The translations under genes were made by a program, and so were the position numbers. A stretch of DNA of 64,000 nucleotides from CAWAND01 sp963727915 (GTDB lineage: Bacteria; Chloroflexota; Anaerolineae; Anaerolineales; E44-bin32). The notes under the pieces are model-generated. The model ran no database searches. It was not told where the DNA came from and worked only from the letters and a program-made list of their open reading frames with translations. Location: NCBI GenBank assembly GCA_963727915.1, contig CAVSID010000003.1, positions 186,001-250,000 of the forward strand, read 5' to 3'. The first letter of the stretch is position 1. Each line of letters begins with the position of its first letter. Shown one piece after another: positions 54,932 through 63,828 of the stretch.

Positions 54932-56297
54932 TCGCATGGTCAAATTCGTGGCTGCCTTGCGGGCCGCTGGCGTGCGGATCTCTCTGGCCGAGAGCCAGGA
55001 TGCGTTCGCCGCCACCCAAGCGGTCGGTGTGATGGATCGAAACCGGTTCAAGACCGCACTCCAGACCACGCTGGTCAAGGACCGTTCCGATCACCCGGTC
55101 TTTGACAAGTTGTTCCCGGTCTACTTCGGATCGGCTCCCAAAGGCATGCCTGATGCCGAAGACCTGCTCACACCGGGCCAGATCGAACAGCTCCGCCGGG
55201 TCCTTTCCATGCTGGCCGACGAATTGCGCGACATGCTCCAACGGCTTATGGAGGGTCAGGGCTTCAACCAGAAGGAGCTCCAACAGGCTGCCGAACGCGC
55301 TGGCCTGCAGAACGCCCGGTCGTTGGCCGACCAGGGTTGGCTGTCCCGACGTATGGCGCAGCAGCTTGGCCTGGCACAACTGATGGCAGAGATCGAGATG
55401 CTCTTGAACGAGATGGCCTTGGCCGGCGCCAACCCACAGGATCGGGCCGACATACAGGCTTTCTTGGAGGCTGGTCTGGCCGGTCTACAGGAGCAGGTAG
55501 AGCACTTCGCCGGAATCAGCCTGGCGGAGCGCATGCGGGAAACCGTTCCCCAGGAGCTTGGCGACCGGCCCCTGATGGACATCCCCTTCCAGAATCTGTC
55601 GGCCGATGAGATAGACCGGCTCAAACATGAAGTCAGTCGTCTGGCAGCCAGGCTGCGAACCCGGGCGGCGTTGCGGCAGAAGCGCGGTAAGGGCCGTCGT
55701 CTCGATCCCAAGAGCACGCTTCGGGCAAACCTTCGCCACGGCAACGTCCCCTTCGTCCTCGTCCGCCGTGTCCGCCGCCGAAAAGCGCGCTTCACCCTGA
55801 TCTGTGACGTGTCGACGTCGATGCGGCCGGTGGTTTCTTTCCTGCTGCTTCTGATGTACCAGGTGCAATCACAAGTCGGTCGAACGCGCAGCTATGCCTT
55901 CATCGACCACATGGAAGACATCAGCCAGGCGTTTGACGGCCAACGGCCGGAACAGGCCGTGCCTGAGGTCCTCCACCGCCTTCCGCCGGGGCACTACAAC
56001 ACCGATCTCGGTCGAAGTCTGGAGGGGTTCTTTGGGGACCAGCTGGGGGCGGTGGACAGTCGTACGACGGTGATCATATGCGGCGACGGCAGGAACAACT
56101 ACAACCCTCCCCGCACCGACTTGGTCGAACAGCTGGCTAAGAGGGCGCGCAAGCTGGTCTGGTTCAACCCTGAGCCGCCGGCCTACTGGGGAACGGGTGA
56201 TAGCGACATGCCGGCCTATGCCTCACTGGTTGACGCCGTGTTTCAGGTAGCCAACCTGCGCCAGCTGACTCGCGCTGTGGATCAGCTTTTCGCCTGA
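54924..56297 (+). CDS. VWA-domain protein partner of the MoxR ATPase (CoxE-like)
   Basis: A 457-residue protein. The N-terminal helical part (MVKFVAALRAAGVRISLAES) and middle helices lead to a CoxE-type VWA domain with the MIDAS motif DVSTSMRPV, a Thr in HYNTDLGRSLE and Asp in IICGDGRNNYNPP. It needs Mg2+ or Mn2+ for ligand binding and works with the upstream MoxR ATPase. The downstream target (for example a Mo or Cu enzyme) is not in the window, so the client is unknown. Confidence 0.9.
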   Translation: MDDRMVKFVAALRAAGVRISLAESQDAFAATQAVGVMDRNRFKTALQTTLVKDRSDHPVFDKLFPVYFGSAPKGMPDAEDLLTPGQIEQLRRVLSMLADELRDMLQRLMEGQGFNQKELQQAAERAGLQNARSLADQGWLSRRMAQQLGLAQLMAEIEMLLNEMALAGANPQDRADIQAFLEAGLAGLQEQVEHFAGISLAERMRETVPQELGDRPLMDIPFQNLSADEIDRLKHEVSRLAARLRTRAALRQKRGKGRRLDPKSTLRANLRHGNVPFVLVRRVRRRKARFTLICDVSTSMRPVVSFLLLLMYQVQSQVGRTRSYAFIDHMEDISQAFDGQRPEQAVPEVLHRLPPGHYNTDLGRSLEGFFGDQLGAVDSRTTVIICGDGRNNYNPPRTDLVEQLAKRARKLVWFNPEPPAYWGTGDSDMPAYASLVDAVFQVANLRQLTRAVDQLFA

Positions 56298-56322
56298 CCG
56301 GAACAACCAAACGAGATCGCCG

Positions 56323-57569
56323 TCAACTGGGGAGATCGATCGGCTGCTTGCGGGCCAGCCAAAGGCCCGCCACCCCCAGCGCCGTGAAGACGGCCGCCGC
56401 CGGGAACACCGCCAGCAGGCTGATGCGGGTCAAGACAGCCCCGATGGCCGGACCAACCATTAGCCCCAGATTGACGGGAAGGTAGGCGAACGACATCACA
56501 CGCCCACGGACTTCGTCGGTGGTGGAACTGGCGAGCACGCTGAACGAGATGGCGAACACACTGGAAGAGACGGCGCTGATCAGCGCCCAAGTCACCGCCA
56601 GGCTCCATAAACTATGCGCCAAAGCCGGCAACGGCCACAATACCACCCCCAAGATGCCACCGGCAATTAGCACCTGCCAGTGGCCCCAGCGGTCGGCCAG
56701 CGCGCCCAGCAATGGGCTGCCGATGAGGGCCGTCAGCCCTCCCGCCCCGACCACCAGGCCCACGATCTTCCCCGTTTCCGATCCGGTGTAGAGGGACGCC
56801 GTCACCAGCGGGATGTAGGTCAACGCCAACAGCCAGGCGGCAAACAGGGCGAAGAGGGACGGGAAGAGCAGTCTGAGGGCGCGGCGTGCGAAACACAATC
56901 CGCACCGAGTTCGGCTGCCATGGTCAACAGAGGGCCGCGATCCGTGCCCACAAAGTGATCGCGGTATCCGAAGGTCATCCCGAGAATGACCAGCCCCATG
57001 ATGGCCACATTGATGGCGACCAGGGTGCGAAAGCCGAACGCGTCAAAGAGCGCGCCACCGATGAGGGGTCCCACAAACACGCCCACCGGTGCTCCACTGT
57101 TCATGATGGAAAAGGCCAAGCCCCGCCGGAGCTTGGGGGACCGCTCGGAGAGGGTGGTCATCATCAAACCGCTGTTGCCGAGGGCGAAGCTGGTGATCGA
57201 CCGCGCCAGCAAGAAAACCCAGATGCTGCCCGAAACGACCATCCCCAGGCCGGCCAGGAAGTGGGCCACGAAAGAACGCACGATGATCGGCTGCCGGGCG
57301 TAGCGATCGGCCAATGCCCCCCAAAACGGAAGAAGCGGGAGCCCCAGGGCGCTGGTGATGGCCACAACAGCGCCGGTCCATGTGGCCACCTGGTCCCTCG
57401 GCACGCCGAGATCGGGCAGGTAGAGAGGCGTGAAAGCGTTGAGTTGGCTGTAGAACGCCCCCTCGACGAAGCTGGCCAGCGTGAAGAGGACCAGGAGCCA
57501 GACCCACGACCCTGAAGGTTGAGGGGCCGGCTGAGCTGTCTGCTCGTCGATCAAGTCGTGTTGTCCCAA
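56323..57569 (-). CDS. MFS transporter (frameshifted)
   Basis: A 12-TM major facilitator of about 415 residues. The first half has the loop motif GALADRYARQPIIVR and the second half GALADRWGHWQ (classic MFS G-x-L-a-D-r pattern in both halves). A frameshift near 56885 joins GTDRGPLLTMAAELG to FARRALRLLFPSLFA. The half-and-half similarity and the multidrug-like pattern (SGAPVGVFVGPLIGGALFD) suggest an efflux protein of the DHA1 group; the substrate is unknown. It is convergent with the VWA gene. Confidence 0.85.
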
Positions 57570-57719
57570 TTGGGTCCCCCCATCACTCGGGGTGCAGGTT
57601 GGAGTATTCTATCGCCCCTGGCCGTGGGGCTGCCATCGATCGCGCGCGACATGACCGGGTAAAATGTCCCCGGCGCCCAACACTCGCCAACGTTAGGTGC
57701 GGCTGGAGCGGAGCAAGCA

Positions 57720-58577
57720 ATGAACGATGATCTGCCGGGTGAGTTGATCATGGCGTGGTCTCAAGACACATTCCTGGCCCCGCGCTTGCAGGACGTCGCC
57801 CGCGGTCTGGGCTATGACATCCTGCTTGTCGAATCGCCCGCCCAGCTCGACGCCGAAGGGGACTCGGCGAACCGCCCGATCCCGCTGACCGAGCCGCTTC
57901 ACGGGCCGGACGCCCACATGGTCGCTCGCATCGCCGAGCAACGGCCGGCCCTGATCCTGGTGGACACGACGGCGGCCGGCATCCCATGGGCCCGCTGGAT
58001 CCAGGTCCTCAAGACATCCGCCGCCACCCGCAGGACTCCCATCCTGGCCTTCGGACCCCACGTTGACCAAGCCGCCCTGGACCTGGCGCGCTCGTCGGGC
58101 GCCGACCATGTCGTCACGCGCGGCCAGTTTCAATCAAACCTCCCCACGCTGATCCAGACTTGGGCCAGGCCCAGCCTGGCGGACGACCTGGTATCCGCCT
58201 GCGCGGGGCAATTGTCACCGGCGGCCCGACAGGGGGTCGAGTATCAGCGAGTGGGCGCGTACTTCGAGGCTCATGAGGCGCTGGAGAAGGCCTGGAAGGA
58301 AGCGCCAGAGGCGGAGAGCTACCTGTACCGCACCCTTCTTCAGGTGTCGGTCGCTTGCTACCACATCACTCGACACAATCACCGCGGCGCCAGCAAGATG
58401 ATGCTGCGCATCCGCCAGTGGCTGGACCCCCTTCCGGATGCGTGCCGGGGCATCGACGTGGCTGCCCTTCGCCAGCAAGTCGACGAGCTGCGGGTCGCGC
58501 TGTCACGCCTCACTCCCGACACAATCGACCAGCTCGATCCCGGACTGCTCCGCCCCTTCCCGGGCAGCCAATCCTGA
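57720..58577 (+). CDS. Pseudo-receiver/DUF309 fusion protein
   Basis: The N-terminal 140 residues have a flavodoxin-like receiver fold (MAWSQDTFLAPRLQDVARGL, PALILVDTTAAGIPWARWIQ, TPILAFGPHVDQAALDLARS, GADHVVTRGQF). An aspartate in LVDTT occupies the phosphoacceptor position, but the acidic pair and the conserved Lys are altered. The C-terminal about 110 residues are DUF309 (YFEAHEALEKAWKEAPEAES, LQVSVACYHITRHNHRGASK). DUF309 is usually stand-alone. The fusion suggests a phosphorylation-independent switch. It starts at 57720; no operon partner is obvious. Confidence 0.82.
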   Translation: MNDDLPGELIMAWSQDTFLAPRLQDVARGLGYDILLVESPAQLDAEGDSANRPIPLTEPLHGPDAHMVARIAEQRPALILVDTTAAGIPWARWIQVLKTSAATRRTPILAFGPHVDQAALDLARSSGADHVVTRGQFQSNLPTLIQTWARPSLADDLVSACAGQLSPAARQGVEYQRVGAYFEAHEALEKAWKEAPEAESYLYRTLLQVSVACYHITRHNHRGASKMMLRIRQWLDPLPDACRGIDVAALRQQVDELRVALSRLTPDTIDQLDPGLLRPFPGSQS

Positions 58578-58584
58578 CCCTGTC

Positions 58585-59766
58585 TCAGTCGTCCATGTGA
58601 CGTGCTTCTTCGTGGGTGGCATCACCTCTCGGGCGCCAGGCGAATCGGCCAGCAAACGGATTGTCAATTCCTTCGACAGCATCGGCGATCAAATCACCCA
58701 AAACCGGGGCAAACTTGAAACCGTGACCACTGCCGCCGGAAGCTACCATCAGGCCCGGCCGCTCCGGGTCCCAATCCACATAGAAATCTCCGTCCCAGGT
58801 GTCCGCGTACAAACACAGGCGCGTCGCCAGCACGGGCGAGCGCGCCAGCCCAGGCAGCGACTGACTGAGAAAACCTCGGAAGGCTGATTCTTCCGCCGGA
58901 TCAACCCGGCGCAGGGCATCCGGATCCACCGTCCGCCCCGGCCCGTGGTTGGCGATCTTGAGCGTGCCATCTCCGAGGGCAGCAAAGCCGTACCACCCCG
59001 TATTGGCAATGTCCGCCGCCCAGGGCACGAAATGCGGCGGCCGGTACGCGTCCACCGGGTCAGCCTTGAAGTGAAACACCGGCTGTCCCACAGGTCGCAC
59101 GCGGTCGGACAGCCAGGGTAGCAGCTTGGGGGTCCACGCGCCGGCGGCGACGACCACAGCGTCAGCTTCCAGACTCTGCCCGTTATCGGTCCTCACGCCC
59201 ACCACGTTTCCCCCACGTGAAACCAGACCCGCCATGCGCGACTTCTCCCGGATCACGACCCCTTGCTCGGCGGCCGTCGCCTGCAAGTGGCGGACGACCT
59301 CTCCGCTTTCGCCCCAGCCGGCCTCGGGATTGAAATAACCATCCACATAGCCGCCCTTCGCCCACGCTGGAAACCGCTCGGCCAGGATTTTGGGGGTGAT
59401 CCTTTGAGGGCTGTGCCGGCGCGCTTGGAGCAAACGAAAACTCTCGTACTCGAACTCGCCCGGCTGCATGGCCGTACGGGTCAGCAGTAGGAAGCCGGTC
59501 TCGTGATACAGCGGACGCTCCCAGCCCTCGTTCCACACACGCCAGCCGGCGATTGCCTTCTCCATCAACGCCATGTAGAAGTCATCGGCGCCGTAGTCCA
59601 TGCGGATGACCTTGCTGATGTCGGTGGACGACGCATCAACATGCGGCAGGGGTCCGGGATCGATGAGTTCGACAGCGTGGCCTCGCCGCGCCAACGCCAG
59701 CGCCCCCACCGTCCCGAAGATTTCCCCGCCGACCACGAGCACTCGTTGGGCATTCGAGCTTGTCAT
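58585..59766 (-). CDS. FAD-dependent DAO-family oxidoreductase (sarcosine oxidase-like)
   Basis: A 393-residue DAO-fold flavoenzyme. The FAD-binding Rossmann motif is RVLVVGGEIFGTVGALALAR. Further features are DASSTDISKVIRMDYGAD, ADAVVVAAGAWTPKLLPWLS, LCLYADTWDGDFYVDWDP and ASGGSGHGFKFAPVLGDLIA, which match monomeric sarcosine/N-methyltryptophan oxidases that use covalent flavin. The CxxxD motif (LCLYAD) holds the candidate flavin-linking Cys. GGAGG precedes the ATG. It lies 19 bp downstream of the glycosyltransferase gene, so they are probably cotranscribed. Confidence 0.87.
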   Translation of the reverse strand: MTSSNAQRVLVVGGEIFGTVGALALARRGHAVELIDPGPLPHVDASSTDISKVIRMDYGADDFYMALMEKAIAGWRVWNEGWERPLYHETGFLLLTRTAMQPGEFEYESFRLLQARRHSPQRITPKILAERFPAWAKGGYVDGYFNPEAGWGESGEVVRHLQATAAEQGVVIREKSRMAGLVSRGGNVVGVRTDNGQSLEADAVVVAAGAWTPKLLPWLSDRVRPVGQPVFHFKADPVDAYRPPHFVPWAADIANTGWYGFAALGDGTLKIANHGPGRTVDPDALRRVDPAEESAFRGFLSQSLPGLARSPVLATRLCLYADTWDGDFYVDWDPERPGLMVASGGSGHGFKFAPVLGDLIADAVEGIDNPFAGRFAWRPRGDATHEEARHMDD

Positions 59767-59785
59767 TCCATCCTCCAGGAGCCGA

Positions 59786-60856
59786 TTAGGGCGGATCGGA
59801 CAAGGCAGCCGCCAAAGAACCGTCTTCCCATGCCTGATGGTAGTCGGCAGCCCTTGCCAGCCCGGCCTGTTTCAGCCGGCGGGCAAGGTCATTCTGGTCG
59901 ACGAGCAGGGAGAGCCCGGCTGCGCCCAAGTGACGCGCCTCGCCGGAGTCGACGAGGAACCCGGCCCCACCCAGGATGGCGCTGGCCGGTTCGCTCGACA
60001 CGCCCGCTACCGGGAGACCGCACGCGAGCGACCAACGCAACACCTGCCAGCTGCGGAGGCGATCCCCCGCCAGCAAGCAGGATGCGCCCCTCAGAATCGC
60101 CGGCAGCGACTCCCATGGCCAGCTCTCGAACACCAGCACCGACCCGGCCAACCCCAACTCGCCCGCCAATCCGGCGGCGACGGCGGCCTCCGATCCAAGG
60201 GGGCCGACGACAAGTTTCACCGCATCGCCCAGGCTGGATGTCATCCAGGTCCAGGCTGCCAGCAGGAGGCGCACATCCTCGATCGAGGCGCCCAGAGCCA
60301 AGACGTAGGACCTCGGGAGGCCAGTATCTCTTCGCCGGGCAGCGTCATCATCGGCCGGCTGCGGGCGAAAGACGGGCGACACTGCCGGGGCGAGCAGGAC
60401 CCGCTTTTGTGCCTCGGCGTCCGAATGCGGTTCGTCGGCCCAGGCGAGCCGCCGCCAGGCGCCCGCCACCCCCGCTTGGGCGGCCGCCGTTCGCAAACGG
60501 TCCAGGCCGCGCGCCTTCTCTGCTCGGCCGCACTCGAACACAGCTGCCGTCGGCGACCCCGCGGCGACGGGCGCCGACGCGTACGCCACTAAGATGATTC
60601 CGGGGCGCAATCTACTTGCGGCGCGGGGGAGGCCCAGTTGCTCGAACACCAACCGACCCCAGCGGCTGGTTCCGCCCCATGCCGCGGCGCCCTGCCGACC
60701 GTCTGCATCGGGCGCCGGCGCCGTCTGCGGCCAGGCCATACGTAGGCTCAAAGGGTCAGCCTCCGCCTCCAGGCGGGCGATCAGTTCCCTTTGGGCCCAG
60801 GACATCACGTGCCACGGACGGGCAGCCAGCCACCAGCCGCTGACAAGCACCCTCAC
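59786..60856 (-). CDS. Glycosyltransferase-like protein (GT-B fold)
   Basis: A 356-residue protein if it starts at GTG 60856 (MRVLVSGWWLAARPWHVMSW). The C-terminal half matches GT4-type glycosyltransferases: SYVLALGASIEDVRLLLAAW, VKLVVGPLGSEAA, WPWESLPAILRGASCLLAGD, ACGLPVAGVSSEPASAILGG, GAGFLVDSGEARHLGAAGLS. The N-terminal part is less conserved. A start at ATG 60889 would put a perfect Rex palindrome inside the gene, so GTG 60856 is preferred. It is probably cotranscribed with the DAO-family oxidoreductase. Confidence 0.75.
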   Translation of the reverse strand: MRVLVSGWWLAARPWHVMSWAQRELIARLEAEADPLSLRMAWPQTAPAPDADGRQGAAAWGGTSRWGRLVFEQLGLPRAASRLRPGIILVAYASAPVAAGSPTAAVFECGRAEKARGLDRLRTAAAQAGVAGAWRRLAWADEPHSDAEAQKRVLLAPAVSPVFRPQPADDDAARRRDTGLPRSYVLALGASIEDVRLLLAAWTWMTSSLGDAVKLVVGPLGSEAAVAAGLAGELGLAGSVLVFESWPWESLPAILRGASCLLAGDRLRSWQVLRWSLACGLPVAGVSSEPASAILGGAGFLVDSGEARHLGAAGLSLLVDQNDLARRLKQAGLARAADYHQAWEDGSLAAALSDPP

Positions 60857-60864
60857 CTGGGCAT

Positions 60865-60882
60865 TTGTGAATTCTTTCACAA
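60865..60882. promoter_or_regulatory. Perfect Rex-type operator at the start of the glycosyltransferase gene
   Basis: TTGTGAATTCTTTCACAA has both half-sites exact. It lies 9-26 bp upstream of the preferred GTG start at 60856, in or next to the promoter. Confidence 0.65.
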
Positions 60883-60983
60883 TCTGCAACCCCTGCCTCG
60901 ATGACGCCAGTGTAGAGCGACTTTCTGGCTCGGGTCAAACCTCGCCCGCCAGGCAAGACCTCTCAACGGGTTCCGGCTGCGGT

Positions 60984-60989
60984 TACAAT
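60984..60989 (+). promoter_or_regulatory. -10-like element just upstream of the M48 protease gene
   Basis: TACAAT ends 6 nt before the ATG at 60996 with no ribosome site, suggesting a leaderless transcript, as at 9441 and 21207. Confidence 0.4.
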
Positions 60990-60995
60990 GCGCGT

Positions 60996-62161
60996 ATGGC
61001 GAGTGAACAAGCGGCCCTCGATCCCGAACGGCAAGCCAAGGCGGGTGAGTATGCTGCCATTCGTCGACGATGGATGGTGGCCGAACTGGCCCTCGGCGTG
61101 GCCTACCTGGCCGCCTGGCTCGCCGGCGGCTGGAGCGTCGGGGTCCGCAGAGCGCTGCAGTCGTCTTTGTCCACGACCGTGCCCGGCCTGGACGACTGGT
61201 GGCTGGTCGTCCTTGGTCAAGCGCTGGCGCTCGGCTTGCCCTGGCTGATCCTGACCCTCCCTATCTCCTTTCACACCGGGTTTCGGCTGCCCCACCGGTA
61301 TGGCCAATCCACCCAAAGCGTCAAGGGTTGGATCGCCGACAGCCTAAAGGGCGTGGCGGTGGGCGGGGCACTCGGGGCCCCGCTGCTGGTCGGACTGTTC
61401 GGCCTGATTCAAAGGACGCCAGGGACTTGGTGGATCTGGGCGACGGCTCTCTACACGCTGGTTACCGCCGTTATGGCGGCCCTCGCCCCGGTGGTGGTGC
61501 TCCCGCTCTTCTATCATCAGAACTCCGCTGGCCGACCAACGCGCCGACCTGCGTGACCGACTTCTCGACTTGGCGAGCCGGGTTGGCGCCAGGGTGGAGG
61601 GCGTCTACCGCATCGACATGAGCCGGCGAACGCGCGCTGCCAATGCCGCCCTCACCGGTCTGGGGCGAACCCGCAGGATCCTGCTCGGCGACACGCTGAT
61701 GGACGCTTTCAGCAATGATGAGATCGAGACGGTCCTGGCACACGAATTGGCGCATCACGTCCACCACGATATCCCCTTCTCGCTGGCCGTCGACACGGCC
61801 CTCAACGCCATCGGTTTCCTGGTTGTGTTCGCCGGACTGGGCCTTGGTGCCAACTGGTTCGGCCTGTCGGGTCCGGCCGATCCAGCCGGGCTGCCTTGGA
61901 TCGGCCTGCTCCTGGGTGCGTTCGGGCTGATCACGATGCCCCTTTCAAATGCCTACTCGCGCTGGCGCGAATCGTTGGCTGACGATTTCTCACTGGCGGT
62001 AACCGGAAAGCCGGACGCCTTTGCCAGCGCTATGACGCGCCTGGCCAACCAGAACCTGGCCGAGGCCGAGCCCGCAGCGTGGGTCGTGTTGCTCCTGTAT
62101 TCGCATCCGCCCCTGAAGACGCGAAATCGACAAGGCACGCAAGGTTGCAGTGAGCGCCTAA
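60996..62161 (+). CDS. M48-family (Ste24-like) membrane metalloprotease (frameshifted)
   Basis: The protein starts MASEQAALDPERQAKAGEYA and has several TM helices before and after the catalytic domain. The zinc site VLAHELAHHVHHD (HExxH) is followed by SNAYSRWRESLADDFSLAVT (third ligand Glu in ESLADDF) and the family end LLYSHPPLKTRE. Shifts near 61520 and 62120 are needed; the last restores EIDKARKVAVSA and a stop at 62161. Ste24/HtpX relatives cleave membrane proteins or CAAX-type substrates. The length is about 388 residues. Confidence 0.88.
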
Positions 62162-62322
62162 CGGCCAGCGCCTTGCGCTGAGCGCTGAAGGCCATCCCAG
62201 GAACTGCGAGTCGCGGCTTTCGGCTGGGAGCTAGAAGTTCCGTGCTGTTGTTCGGAGGGTGATGGCGGGGGCGTAGAAGACAGGCACGACCACTAAAGCG
62301 CTGGGCCGGGTTCCAAAAGCGG

Positions 62323-62347
62323 TCCGACGTTTCGGCCGGACGTCGGA
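62323..62347 (-). terminator. Possible terminator after the M29 gene
   Basis: TCCGACGT / ACGTCGGA is an 8-bp perfect stem with a 9-nt loop just past the stop at 62352; TTTT follows 6 nt later on the minus strand. This is weak. Confidence 0.45.
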
Positions 62348-62351
62348 AGAC

Positions 62352-63456
62352 TCAGATCTTGAACTCCCCCAACTCATAGAAGAGATCGCCGTCGGCGAAG
62401 ATCCGCCCCCCATCTCGCATCTCGGTCACGAGATCCCAGTGCAGCGTGCTCTTGTTGACACCCCCGGCGGCTTCAAGCCCATGCCCCAGCGCCATGTGAA
62501 TGGTGCCACCAATCTTCTCGTCGAAGAGGGCCTCACCGCTGAAGCGAGTGATTTCATCGTTGGTGCCGATGGCGAACTCCCCCATCACCGAGGCGCCTGG
62601 ATCGGTGGCGAGCAGGCTCTTCAGGAAATCCTCACCCTTCGTGGCCGAGGCTTCAACCACCTTTCCCTCAGAGAACGTCAGCTGGACGCCATCCACGCTA
62701 CGCCCGCCCCACACGCCTGGATAGGAGAAATGCACCCAGCCCGCGACGCTGTCCTCCACCGGGCAGGTGTAGATCTCACCATCCGGCATGTTGTAGCGCC
62801 CATCGGCATTAATCCACCTTCGGCCGGCGAGAGTGAATCGCAGATCGCAGTGTGGACCTTCGGCGTGGATTTCCTCTTTGCCGTTCAGCCACTCGATGAT
62901 GCCCGCTTGCTGGCGAGAGAGGTCTGCCCAGGCCTCCGCCGGATTCGACCGGTCGAGCTTGCAGGCCTGGTAGACAAACGCCTCGTACTCACTCAGGCTC
63001 ATCTCGGCCTCCTGGGCGCTGGCCTGGGTCGGGTAGATCGTCGTCACCCAGCGCAAGTCGCCGGACGCGCTCCGCCGGAGATAGGTTTCGAAAATCTCAC
63101 GCCGTCCCAGGTGCCGGAGGGCCTGCCGTGCCGGGTCGACCTGCGTCAAGGCACGAGTGTTTTGGGCACCGGCGAGATTGATGAAGACATCCGCCCGCTC
63201 GAATGCATCCAGGTCACCAGGGGGGAACCAGACCAATTGTTCATCGGTGGCGTTCTGGAGGAGCGTCAGAAGTCTGGCGCTCATCCGTAATCAGGGTTTG
63301 GGGATGGCCGCCGGCCAACAGGACGGCCTGATAGACCTCTCGGATCAGCGGGAGAGCTGAGACATCGCCCGTGATCATCGTCCAGTCGCCGACACCGACG
63401 CTGACAGAGTAGTTGACCAGCAGATCAGCCAGACGCGAGATCCTGAGATCGCCCAT
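62352..63456 (-). CDS. M29-family aminopeptidase (frameshifted)
   Basis: ATG 63456 (MGDLRISRLADLLVNYSVSV) begins the N-terminal domain (GGHPQTLIT). A shift near 63285 joins it to the main frame. Domain features: ERADVFINLAGAQNTRALTQ, EIHAEGPHCDLRFTLAGRRW, GEIYTCPVEDSVAGWVHFSY, GEFAIGTNDEITRFSGEALF, EKIGGTIHMALGHGLEAAGG, STLHWDLVTEM. The metal ligands of thermostable aminopeptidases (Glu, His, Asp) lie in these motifs. The enzyme removes N-terminal residues from peptides with two divalent metals. The length is about 367 residues. Confidence 0.9.
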
Positions 63457-63828
63457 GTTGACATCCGAAGGGGGGTAGGAAGGGCCGAGAATGCCACACC
63501 ATTCTACATCGCATTCTTCCCGCCTCCCACGAGACGGGATTTGGGGAGCCGCAGCGTCCGGTCGGCGGCCGAGGCACCGTCTGCACTCGGCTTGACACGC
63601 TTCCCCGAATCCCCTACGATACGGACATCCAGCACACAAGCACGCAGCAATAAGCCACAATTCAACACCCGTCCTGGGTCCAGCTCCTGGGAAGTTGGGG
63701 CTTATGCCGCACCCTTCTAGTGCGCAGGATCAACCGTCTCTTGTGGGAGGAAGGAGGCGATCGACCCTCACACCGCTTGGAAATCTTCTTATTCGGAACA
63801 GCAGTTGCAGCCCCAAGGAGGGGAGATT
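63457..63828. other. Intergenic region
   Basis: About 370 bp between the divergent M29 and lipoprotein genes. No convincing gene was found. The lipoprotein ribosome site (AAGGAGGGGA) ends just before 63829. Confidence 0.5.

Noticed and set aside
58661..58679. Rex-like TTGTCAATTCCTTCGACAG in the DAO gene
   Set aside because: Central G/C changes in both half-sites and a coding location; the DNA encodes conserved residues near the C terminus.
59503..60597. Open frame of 364 codons on the plus strand opposite the glycosyltransferase and DAO genes
   Set aside because: Arg/Pro-rich translation without domains; shadow of the real genes.
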